Part shown: positions 1 through 7,300 of the stretch, piece after piece
Position numbering within the stretch: position 1 is the first letter of the stretch
Layout of the letters: each line of letters begins with the position of its first letter
DNA from: Alistipes sp.
Lineage (GTDB): Bacteria > Bacteroidota > Bacteroidia > Bacteroidales > Rikenellaceae
Length of the DNA: 9,289 nucleotides
NCBI GenBank assembly: GCA_031285485.1
Contig: JAITWC010000022.1
Location: forward strand, 1-9,289
Direction of reading: 5' to 3'
Position numbers and translations under genes: made by a program
Notes under the pieces: model-generated
The model's input: the letters and a program-made list of their open reading frames with translations, nothing else
The model's database searches: none
Told to the model about the DNA's origin: nothing

Positions 1-575
1 AACGTTCAAAAAAATACACTCTGCTTTGCGTGGGGTTCTTCGCAGACGACTGGGACGATATGTTTCACCGAGTTTGGGTTTGATTGACAGTCAAAGCGTT
101 AAAGGCACATATCGCGGTCGGGATCGAGGTGTGGATGGGGGTAAATGTGTCAAGGGGCGCAAACGCCACATCGTGACCGACACCCAGGGATTGATACTGG
201 CAGTGAAGGTTCATCCGGCCAACCGGCACGACAGCAAGGAGGCATTCGATGTGCTCAGCCGCCTGAAGTCAGAGTTCAAACGAATGAAAACGATTTATGC
301 CGACGGCGGCTATCGTGGTTATTTAAAGGACATTGTGGAACGAGAATTGAAATACACATTGAAGATTACGCTTCGGAAGGACAAATCCAAAGGGTTCAAA
401 CCGTTGCCCAAGCGTTGGGTTGTGGAGCGGACGTTTGCATGGTTCGAGTCCTCGCGACGGCTGAGTCGAGAGTACGAGTTTCACACCAGACATTCCGAAA
501 ATATGATATACCTATCTCAGATAAACCTGATGGTCAAGCGATTATACTAATGAAAATTCAAACAACCTCTAAAAA
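1..575 (+). mobile_element. IS5-family insertion sequence, right part only
   Basis: The element is recognised by its DDE transposase, whose frame is already open at the first bases of the window, so the left end and N-terminal half lie outside. The right boundary is a guess: the A/T-rich stretch at about 556-575 (ATTCAAACAACCTCTAAAAA), just after the transposase stop, is the likely right terminal inverted repeat, because IS5-family elements normally end a few tens of bases beyond the transposase gene. Without the left end neither the inverted repeat nor a target duplication can be confirmed. The next recognisable signal, the promoter of the downstream kinase, begins about 11 bp further on. 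Confidence 0.6.
2..550 (+). CDS. IS5-family DDE transposase, C-terminal part
   Basis: This is the catalytic part of a transposase that cuts and rejoins the ends of its insertion sequence. The frame reads in from the window edge (…TFKKIHSALRGVL), so the TTG at 26 is not a real start. All three acidic catalytic residues are visible: the first Asp in LIDSQSVKG (86-88), the second Asp in YADGGYRG (302-304), and the Glu in VVERTFAWF (425-427), followed by the conserved SRRLSREYE. The GGKCVKGRKRHIVTDTQG block is typical of the IS427/ISL2-like branch of the family, where the product may be made from two overlapping frames. No stop or frameshift is seen in the visible part, so the element may be active. 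Family assignment is confident; the subgroup is less so. Confidence 0.9.
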   Translation, partial: TFKKIHSALRGVLRRRLGRYVSPSLGLIDSQSVKGTYRGRDRGVDGGKCVKGRKRHIVTDTQGLILAVKVHPANRHDSKEAFDVLSRLKSEFKRMKTIYADGGYRGYLKDIVERELKYTLKITLRKDKSKGFKPLPKRWVVERTFAWFESSRRLSREYEFHTRHSENMIYLSQINLMVKRLY

Positions 576-586
576 TCCAACCCGCA

Positions 587-618
587 TTTGCAAGTGTTAT
601 AATCGGGCTGTATATTTG
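587..618 (+). promoter_or_regulatory. Bacteroidetes-type promoter of the kinase gene
   Basis: A TTTG -33 element at 587-590 and a perfect TATATTTG -7 element at 611-618 are separated by exactly 20 bp, which fits the TTTG/N19-21/TAnnTTTG promoter of this phylum. The transcript should begin about 5 nt after the -7 box, at or next to the GTG codon at 624, leaving practically no leader. The probable insertion-sequence end is only about 11 bp upstream, so the core promoter survived the insertion but any upstream regulatory site was replaced. Confidence 0.8.
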
Positions 619-623
619 CGCTC

Positions 624-1625
624 GTGAAAAAAGTAACAGGAATGGGCAACGCCCTCACCGACATGCTCGTGGAGTTGCGCTCCGACGATGTGTTGGCGCG
701 TTTCGGCCTGGCGAGGGGCAGCATGACGCTGGTTGGTAGCGACCTTCAAAAAGAGATTTCACGGTCGGTGGCGGGACTACCCTACACGCTCTCGCTCGGA
801 GGGTCAGCCTCCAACACCATTCGCGCCTTCGCCCGTCTGGGCGGCCAGGCGGGATTCGTCGGCAAGGTGGGGCGCGACTCCACGGGCGACTTCTTCGAGG
901 CGGCCCTCGGCAACCTCGGCATCGAACCTCACGTGTTTCGCGGTACGGAACACTCGGGGTGTTGCGTGTCGTTGGTGTCGCCCGACGGCGAGCGGACGCT
1001 GGTCACATTCCTCGGCGCGGCGCTCGAACTCTCCGCGGCCGAGATCACGCCCGATCTTTTCCACGACAGCGACTGCCTCTATCTCGAAGGATACCTCGTG
1101 CAGAACCACGAACTTATCGCAACAGCGGCGAGAGTTGCGAAAGATTGTGGAATGAAAGTCGCGATGGACATGGCGAGCTTCAACATAGTAGAAGAAAATC
1201 TCGACTTCCTGCGAGGGCTCGTGGCCGGCAGCGTCGACATACTTTTCGCCAACGAGGCAGAGGCGTCATCTTTCACCGGCGAGCAGGAACCACTCAACGC
1301 CCTGCAAGCCATCAGCGAGATGACCGAACTGGCTGTGGTGAAGACCGGAATGAGCGGCGCTCTGATCAAAAACGGCTCTGAAGTTGTGCACGTGGACATC
1401 ATGAAGGCCGCCCTCCGAGTCGACACCACCGGCGCCGGAGACTTCTACGCCGCCGGATTCCTCTACGGACTAACCGAGGGACTGTCGCTCCGCCAGTGTG
1501 GAACGATCGGCGCCATCACCGCCGGTAAAGTCATCGAGGTGGTCGGCACCACCTTCGGCGAGGAAGAATGGAGCGACATCGCCCGCTTGGTAAAGAGGGT
1601 CAAGACCGAAAAGTACCTTTTCTAA
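624..1625 (+). CDS. PfkB-family carbohydrate/adenosine kinase
   Basis: A cytoplasmic ribokinase-fold enzyme that transfers phosphate from ATP to a sugar or nucleoside hydroxyl; in Bacteroidales, proteins of this layout are generally annotated as adenosine kinase. The N-terminal strand KKVTGMGNALTDML is the usual PfkB opening. Residues 59-64 (GGSASN) and the following ARLGG…GKVGRDSTGDFF form signature 1. DTTGAGD at 267-273 is signature 2, forming the anion hole, with D273 as the catalytic base. At 333 residues it is full length. The GTG at 624 is chosen because the first conserved strand starts right after it; the next ATG, at 642, would delete it. folB follows after 24 bp on the same strand, so they are probably co-transcribed. 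Substrate (adenosine or a sugar) is inferred, not shown. Confidence 0.88.
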   Translation: MKKVTGMGNALTDMLVELRSDDVLARFGLARGSMTLVGSDLQKEISRSVAGLPYTLSLGGSASNTIRAFARLGGQAGFVGKVGRDSTGDFFEAALGNLGIEPHVFRGTEHSGCCVSLVSPDGERTLVTFLGAALELSAAEITPDLFHDSDCLYLEGYLVQNHELIATAARVAKDCGMKVAMDMASFNIVEENLDFLRGLVAGSVDILFANEAEASSFTGEQEPLNALQAISEMTELAVVKTGMSGALIKNGSEVVHVDIMKAALRVDTTGAGDFYAAGFLYGLTEGLSLRQCGTIGAITAGKVIEVVGTTFGEEEWSDIARLVKRVKTEKYLF

Positions 1626-1649
1626 ATTACGAATTACGTTGCCGGGATT

Positions 1650-2006
1650 ATGGAATATGAGTTGAGGTTGGAAGGGATGGAGTTTCGTGCCGCCCACGGT
1701 TGCTACGACGTCGAGCAGAGGGTGGGGGGCAACTTCACCGTCGACCTGCGCCTCACCGTCGAAGACAACGGCGGCGTAGCGGCCGACAACATCGCCCGAA
1801 CAGTCAACTACGTCGAGGTGTACGAAACCGTCCGCGAGCAGATGGCCATCCCCTCCGCCATCATAGAGAACACCGCCGACAGGATCATGAAAGCCCTCAC
1901 GGAAAGATTCCCCGCCCTGCGCCGAATAGAGATCACCCTCGCGAAACTCGCCCCGCCCCTCGGCGGAAAGGCCGCGCGCGTGGCGGTGACGATGAAGAAC
2001 TATTGA
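1650..2006 (+). CDS. folB: Dihydroneopterin aldolase
   Basis: This cytosolic enzyme of folate synthesis splits 7,8-dihydroneopterin into 6-hydroxymethyl-7,8-dihydropterin and glycolaldehyde. The 118-residue length is normal for the family, which works as an oligomer. The opening LEGMEFRAAHGCYDVEQ carries the conserved HG and E22. TVNYVEVYE supplies Y54, IIENTADRI supplies E73, and LAKLAPPLGG supplies K99. These match the active-site Glu, Tyr, Glu and Lys of characterised FolB proteins, so it should be active. The ATG at 1650 is 24 bp after the kinase stop, in a spacer containing a tandem AATTACG duplication (1625-1638). No other folate gene is visible nearby. Its last 7 bp overlap the end of the opposing gene, leaving no room for a terminator between them. 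Confidence 0.93.
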   Translation: MEYELRLEGMEFRAAHGCYDVEQRVGGNFTVDLRLTVEDNGGVAADNIARTVNYVEVYETVREQMAIPSAIIENTADRIMKALTERFPALRRIEITLAKLAPPLGGKAARVAVTMKNY

Positions 2007-2692
2007 ATGTCGTCGCCCCGGAATTTGTAGCCCAACATTTTGCCCGTCCGCATCTTGGAGTTTTCGACGCGGGTGCTGAACACCTCGGCCGTGACGGTTT
2101 TCTGACTCTCGTAGGGGGGCACCAGCAGGTCGAAGTGCAGCGAGTAGTCGATAGCCGCCTCCACGACGTCGGCCAGGCCATCCTTGTCGACCGTCCACCG
2201 CCCGAACTCCGCCCGTCCGAAAGCCGGTTGGCCTTTACCTTCGACCATCAGACGCATCTCGCGGTTGACGAATATCCGCGCCACCAGATAGCCCTCGTCG
2301 CCCAGCCGCTTGTGCTCGAAAGAGTCTTTCAGAAAGTTCCACACGTTGATGATCCCGCAGAACGCATTGTCCGGAGAGTCGGAGACATACGGGTTTTTCC
2401 AAACCGCGTCACCCGCCTCGAAACGGAAAATGTCGGTGTGCATCGAGAAGATGAGCAGGTTCTCGCCGAATATGAAATGCGCCTCGTACTTACCTCTGTC
2501 GCGGTACTCGATGCGCACCCGCTCGTCAAGACTCTCCTCAAGTTCCTCGTCGAGTTCGGAGGCGAGCTCGTGGAGTATCTCCTTGAGTTTGGTCATCACG
2601 GCATAGGTATTGTCGTAGACCCTCTGCGAGAGGTTCGAGCGGTCGATGATCGCCTGAAGGAGGTGGGGTTTGAGCCCTGTTTCGCTTTCCAT
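2000..2692 (-). CDS. Conserved hypothetical protein, acidic, with N-terminal helical segment
   Basis: I do not recognise a named family. The 230-residue product lacks a signal peptide and membrane segments and is probably cytosolic. Residues about 25-60 (TYAVMTKLKEILHEL… and the acidic ASELDEELEESLDERV) look like a long amphipathic, possibly coiled, helix. The rest mixes strands and helices, with conserved-looking patches such as KYEAHFIFGENLLIFSMHTD, GIINVWNFLKDSF and MLGYKFRGDDIQ at the C-terminus. It is the last gene of a three-gene minus-strand operon, 9 bp after the stop of the GH73 gene. The ATG at 2692 is chosen because of this tight spacing. The coding end overlaps folB convergently by 7 bp. 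The neighbourhood hints at an envelope-related role, but that is only guilt by association. Confidence 0.8.
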   Translation of the reverse strand: MESETGLKPHLLQAIIDRSNLSQRVYDNTYAVMTKLKEILHELASELDEELEESLDERVRIEYRDRGKYEAHFIFGENLLIFSMHTDIFRFEAGDAVWKNPYVSDSPDNAFCGIINVWNFLKDSFEHKRLGDEGYLVARIFVNREMRLMVEGKGQPAFGRAEFGRWTVDKDGLADVVEAAIDYSLHFDLLVPPYESQKTVTAEVFSTRVENSKMRTGKMLGYKFRGDDIQ

Positions 2693-2701
2693 AGTTGGGT
2701 T

Positions 2702-3361
2702 TTATCGTTGTTTTCTTCGCATGACTATCACGAACCGGTCGGGATCGATCAGCCCCGAGCCCTGCTCCACGGCCGCCACAACAGGCTCCCTGCGAACCGG
2801 AACCGCCGGTTCCATGGCCAGTGCCACACCGCCGTCGAGTCGCCAAAGTTCGTTCTCCTCGATGATGCGCACCAGTTTCTCGGCGTACAAAGGATCCGTC
2901 GCATACCCGGCGTTCTTCAATCCCCGCGCCCACGAGCGGTAGTCGTTCGCAGCGTAGCGGAACAGTGAGTCGTAGCGTGGCTGGGTGTCGAGGTACTCCG
3001 AGTGGTCGATCCACGACTCTTCGGGCGAGGAGTAGGCGCGGAAAGGTTCGTTGGGAGCATCGTCGTCGTGGTACACCACCTCGCCGCGCCAGTTGTCGCT
3101 CGCCTTTACCTTTATGTTAAAGTGTGTATTCCCGCGGCGCGCAAGGGTGCCGTTGCCGTCGCCGCTTTCGAGTATGCCCTGCGCCATTTTGACGCTGGCC
3201 GGAATGCCGTATTTCTCGGCGTGCTCCACGGCGATGCCCCTGTACCGCTCGATGTATTCGGCTCGCGACAGGTTCTGCCCCGCCACCGGAACGGCCTGCA
3301 ACAAGACCGCCGCGAGTACCGCCCGCATCACCACGCGGCGCATGTCGCTCTTTCGTTTCAT
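2702..3361 (-). CDS. Secreted GH73 glucosaminidase (peptidoglycan hydrolase)
   Basis: The protein should cleave the beta-1,4 link after N-acetylglucosamine in peptidoglycan, in the periplasm. A basic N-terminus and hydrophobic stretch (MRAVLAAVLLQAVPVAG) ending near AGQ form a signal peptide. The glucosaminidase domain follows: SRAEYIERYRGIAVEHAEKYGIPASV, then MAQGILESGDGNG with the catalytic Glu at about residue 65, then THFNIKV, the FRAYSSPEESWIDHSEYL block and the AARGLK/GYATDPLYAEKL-type end (here SWARGLKNAGYATD). About 50 C-terminal residues are not recognised, and there is no LysM repeat, which many Bacteroidetes relatives carry. The ATG at 3361 is preferred over the GTG at 3367. It lies 15 bp downstream of the lipoprotein stop and 9 bp upstream of the next gene, so the three are likely one transcript. 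Confidence 0.9.
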   Translation of the reverse strand: MKRKSDMRRVVMRAVLAAVLLQAVPVAGQNLSRAEYIERYRGIAVEHAEKYGIPASVKMAQGILESGDGNGTLARRGNTHFNIKVKASDNWRGEVVYHDDDAPNEPFRAYSSPEESWIDHSEYLDTQPRYDSLFRYAANDYRSWARGLKNAGYATDPLYAEKLVRIIEENELWRLDGGVALAMEPAVPVRREPVVAAVEQGSGLIDPDRFVIVMRRKQR

Positions 3362-3376
3362 TTCCACTGCCGCACT

Positions 3377-3931
3377 CTATTTCACGATGGTTATGTTCAG
3401 CGAGCTGTTGGAAACCGTGCCGGCCCCGACTCCGCCCACCACGCGGACGGCCTTTCGCACCGCCGTCCCGCCTTCTCCTCCGCCGTCGGTGTACATGTCG
3501 AATTCAAGCTCGCTGGTCAGCCTCTCCTCGTCGCCCCAATTGATGGTGAACCTCTCGCCGCGGTATTTCTTCACCCCGAGGCTGCCGTCCGACACGATGC
3601 CGAACTCGCCGAAAACCATCAGCGAGGGGATGTTCTTGTTCCAGCTCACCTGCAACGTCAGTCCGCCCAGCACGGGGGGCACGTACTCCGCGCGCGTGGC
3701 GGGCACGCTGAGCGGATAGGTCTGGCCCTTGTACGTTACGGTTACGCCGTCGCTCAAAATGTTGTCCGGATTTTCGTAGTCGTCGAGCAGGTCTTTACCT
3801 GCAGCGTCCACCACGGCGATTACCACATCCGAGTTGTGGAACCAGGGGGTTTCCTTCCCGCCGCACGCCGCCAGCAACAGCGCGCAGACCACCGCCGGCA
3901 CAAGCGAAAGGATCGATACATGTTTTTTCAT
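3377..3931 (-). CDS. Small lipoprotein of unknown function
   Basis: No named family is recognised. The product begins MKKHVSILSLVPAVV and reaches a clear lipobox, LLAAC, with the lipidated Cys at position 23, so it should be anchored in a membrane. The mature part (about 160 residues) is rich in beta-prone segments such as VTVTYKGQTYPLSVPATR, GLTLQVSWN and RFTINWGDE, and ends in a Gly/Val/Ser-rich stretch (VVGGVGAGTVSNSSLNITIVK), suggesting a small beta-sandwich. The start is taken at 3931 because MKK followed by a hydrophobic core gives a standard signal peptide; an ATG at 3940 three codons upstream is possible, and the TTG at 3961 is unlikely because it falls in the presumed promoter. It is the first gene of the operon with the GH73 enzyme, so it may act with it at the envelope. 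Confidence 0.8.
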   Translation of the reverse strand: MKKHVSILSLVPAVVCALLLAACGGKETPWFHNSDVVIAVVDAAGKDLLDDYENPDNILSDGVTVTYKGQTYPLSVPATRAEYVPPVLGGLTLQVSWNKNIPSLMVFGEFGIVSDGSLGVKKYRGERFTINWGDEERLTSELEFDMYTDGGGEGGTAVRKAVRVVGGVGAGTVSNSSLNITIVK

Positions 3932-3957
3932 AGGTCGCATCGTGATTTGTTCAGGCC

Positions 3958-3965
3958 GCAAGGTA
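3958..3965 (-). promoter_or_regulatory. Possible -7 element for the minus-strand operon
   Basis: On the minus strand the sequence TACCTTGC matches the common TAnnTTTGC element except for one missing T. It lies about 27 bp upstream of the lipoprotein ATG at 3931, a reasonable leader length. No convincing -33 TTTG at the right distance was found, so the call is tentative. Confidence 0.3.
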
Positions 3966-4323
3966 ACTATTTTTGTCGAAATCCGCCCGCGAAACGTGTA
4001 AAACCGTAGGGAATCGGCAAAAAAAGTGCGCGGAATGTTTTTTTATGAAAAATGTTTGTATATTTGCGGGGTGTTATAGCAACCCAAGACCCGTTAAACG
4101 CGGGCGGTGGTTGCGTCGAACGGCGGTATATGTACATAAAGGGGTATGGCCGGGAGAAACATTTTTTTACAAAACACATGCAAGATTCCCGAGGTGTCGG
4201 GGTTTAGCAGGACAAAAGCTCACTTAACGATGAAAGAAAACCGCCCGAAAGACCGAAACAAACATTATTAATCCATAAAAACAATTAATTATCCCAATTC
4301 CAAATTTTAATTTTAACTAAGTT
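3966..4323 (+). other. Divergent intergenic region with long leader of the large lipoprotein gene
   Basis: This stretch separates the minus-strand operon from the large plus-strand lipoprotein gene. No convincing gene is seen; the 84-codon frame from 3973 starts with TTG and runs through the promoter. If transcription starts after the TATATTTG at 4059-4066, the mRNA has a leader of about 250 nt. The leader can form a hairpin with outer stem GCAACC/GGTTGC (4079-4084 with 4109-4114) and inner stem CCCG/CGGG (4090-4093 with 4101-4104). It also holds a perfect 10-bp palindrome TATGTACATA (4129-4138), a T-run at 4162-4168, and a hairpin CCCGA-GGTG-TCGGG (4188-4201). The last 75 bases are very A/T-rich and free of structure, as expected for a well-translated Bacteroidetes start. 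Confidence 0.5.
4059..4066 (+). promoter_or_regulatory. Bacteroidetes -7 element upstream of the large lipoprotein gene
   Basis: TATATTTG is a perfect match to the TAnnTTTG element and is followed by CGGGG, like the kinase promoter. The -33 box is not clear: the region about 20 bp upstream is a T-rich ATGTTTTTTT. Transcription would start near 4071. A weaker box, TAATTTTA at 4308-4315, is too close to the ATG to be the main promoter. Confidence 0.55.
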
Positions 4324-7300
4324 ATGAAGAAGACAAATTTCTTTAAGCTTTTGATGCTCGGGGCGGCTGCTTTGACGCTTGGTTTCGCGGGCTGTCAGAA
4401 CGGTCCGTCGGACAAAGAGTTCGAAGAACTGTGCACCCGCATGACCACCGCGGAGAACAGTATCAATGACATCCAGACCGAGATCAACAAGGGTTTCGTA
4501 ACCAAGGTAGACAAGAAGGCCGGTACGACCAACACGTGGGTATTCACCTACAACAACGGTAGCACCTTCGAACTCACTGTTGACGGTAGCGGCCCTGGCC
4601 CGACTGGCGGTGATTACCTCAGCGTCGGCGAGAACGGCAACTGGATGATCGGTTCGACCGACACCGGCGCAAAGGCAAGCGCAACCACTCCCAAGATCCA
4701 GAAGGACGCGACCGACGGCAAACTCTACTGGTACTTCCCGGTAGTCGGTGCGGACAATAAGATCGAATGGAGCAGGGGCGAAGAGGCTATCGCGGCTTCC
4801 TACGTTACCGAAGTAGCCGGCGCCTGGGAACTGTGGATTATCGACGCAAACGGCAAGATGATCGAAAAGCCGATCATTATCGGGGCCTCCGCCTCGGGCC
4901 TCACGAAGATAGACATCCTCGGCTGGACTACCGGCAAGGGTGCCACGAGCCAGGACATATCCTCTGCCGAACTTAATTTGGCTACCTATTTCTCCGTCAA
5001 CTACGCATGGGTCGAAAGGTTCCAGCAGGAAGACAACTACACTGCCGCTACCGGTACTTTTGCTAACAAGGCGGCAGCCTACGCTTGGAGCGCACAGACC
5101 GAGGTGGCGGTTAAGAACGTGCTGAACACGCTCGGCGCCGAGCGCAAGGGTCTCGTCGTGCAGGTGGCTCCCGCCAACACCGACCTGGCGAGCATGGTGT
5201 TCACGCTCGAAAACTCCAAGAACGAGGTTCTTCCGGTCGTTTTGGAAGAGGCCGAGTTGCTGACCGGCCTGCTGACCAGAGCAGCCAGCTCCAGCGCGCT
5301 CTACTTCATCCCGATGACCTATCAGGACAAGAGTGTGACCTACGACAGAAGCACCCCTGAACTCTCCGAAGTTGCAGGAAACAAGAAATACGAGGCTCTG
5401 TACCGCATCGTGAACGGTCAGGTGAGCATTGCCGACATCAACAGCACGGCTAAGAATCCGCTGTACACGTTGGTGGAAAAGAACACCGGTTTCCGCTCGG
5501 AGTACACTCCTTTCACGTTCGTCCCGAACATCGTCAACTCGTTGGAAGCTCCGGTTGACCAGCTCATCAGCGGCACTACCGCGATCGACGACGCTTCCAA
5601 CGCTCCGATTGCGGGCCAATCCTACCGGGTACTGCCGAACGTGCCTTACAGCGTCACATTTGGCGACGGTACGCCGCATAACGCCGCCCCGCTGACATCG
5701 AATGCGCATCCCTACACTCCCGTACAGCTCGACCTGGTTGTGGACTACTACGTGGAAGTGAAGGATAACAACGAATACGTGCAGAGCCAGTTCGGCATTA
5801 CGGTCGACAAGGCGAACGGTACGTTCACCATCGGACGTATGCCCGACAACCTGACGCTCGCCACTTTCACGCTGACCGTTTACAAACTCGGCGTGGACGG
5901 CAAGATCTACGTGGAAGACATCGTCATCTATCCGGTTCGCGCCAACCTCTCGGAAGTGATCTACGAGAACCCCTCCTACACCGTCACCGACGAAAACGGT
6001 TTTGGAACCCCGTTCACCGCAGGTCCTCCGGCCAGCGCACAGCTGAGCCAGACGGCTACCGCGGACATGGCGGCGATGTTTACCAAGCTCGCCACCGAAC
6101 CCTCGGGCATCGGCGGCATGACGATGAAGGAACGTTGGCAGAACATTACCTACGGTGCCAAATACTGGAACATCACCTCCGTAACTATCGGCGGCAAAGC
6201 CGTCAACGGAGCGGACTACACGCAATCCGCGCTCCTGGGTGGTGCAACTCAGACCCTCAACGACTGGAAGACCATGTTCTATAACGGTGGCGGTCAGATC
6301 GTCTTCAGCAAGAACGACACCGGCACTGGTGCCAATAACGTGACAGGCCCCATGACTCCGGCCGTAGACGGCACTATGCCCGCTCCTAACCTGTACGACG
6401 CGCGCTACATCATCCTCAAGCCGGCTTACGCCCAGTCGAACGGTTCGACCCCGATGTTCGAGATCGGCCAGGAATATGTCGTGACGTTCGAATTCTACGA
6501 CGCCGCCGAAGCAGTCAAGGGGAACTACCTCAGCACCGCCGTTGTCAAGTTCACCCCTGTTCTTCCGGCGCTGAACGAACTGTTCGTCAAGGAAGACATT
6601 TACTGGACTGCCGACAAGACCACGCTGAACGCTTACTACAAGCGTCCGAGTTCTTGGTACGCCACCACGGGTGTTATCGGCAACTGGTTCTACGGTGAGA
6701 ATGACTACGCTACCCCCGCCGACGCCAACGTTCCGTTCGCCGGCACGGTAGGCTCCACGTACTACAACGTGTACAGCACGCAGGCGCTCAACTCGACGCA
6801 CGCCAACAAAATGTCGTACGACGGCGGCTTCCTGCGCTTTGGCCAGCCCAACGCCGCAACCGACAAGCAATGGCTCGACGCTACCACCGCACTCGTGTTC
6901 CCCGATGCCAATGGCGACGGTGACAGCGATCAGAAGATTGGCGATGACTTTGTCTCCGACCTGGCGACTATCGGAACGACTGCGGCAAGCGGTGTTTGGA
7001 GCGGCAATCCCTACCTGCCCGCTAACGCCGGTACACGGACGATCGTCGAACTGCTCGGCCAGACCCCGACGCCCGCCACAGCGAACGCTTACGATAACGA
7101 ACTGAACATGTCTGTCGTTCCGGGTCTGTATCTCGGCGTGTACGATTACGCCAACTACGACGCCTATGACGCCGCCGTCGCCGCTCTCGACTTCAAGATG
7201 AAGATCATGAGCGCCCTCGACAAAGGCACGATCGTGGGTACGGGTGCTGGCGCGGCGATTCCGATCCCCGCCGGTTCCACGGGTAAGGTTTCTCAGATCA

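Noticed and set aside
145..627. A 160-codon plus-strand frame overlapping the transposase.
   Set aside because: It is out of frame with the clear DDE transposase and its translation has no recognisable motif.
3002..4009. A 335-codon plus-strand open frame across the GH73 and lipoprotein genes.
   Set aside because: It is the shadow of two convincing minus-strand genes and has His/Arg-rich low-quality composition, with no start signal.
4071..4168. A complete small RNA gene ending at the T-run 4162-4168, or a tRNA-like fold at 4079-4114.
   Set aside because: No stable stem directly precedes the T-run, and the hairpin lacks tRNA arm sizes and conserved tRNA bases.
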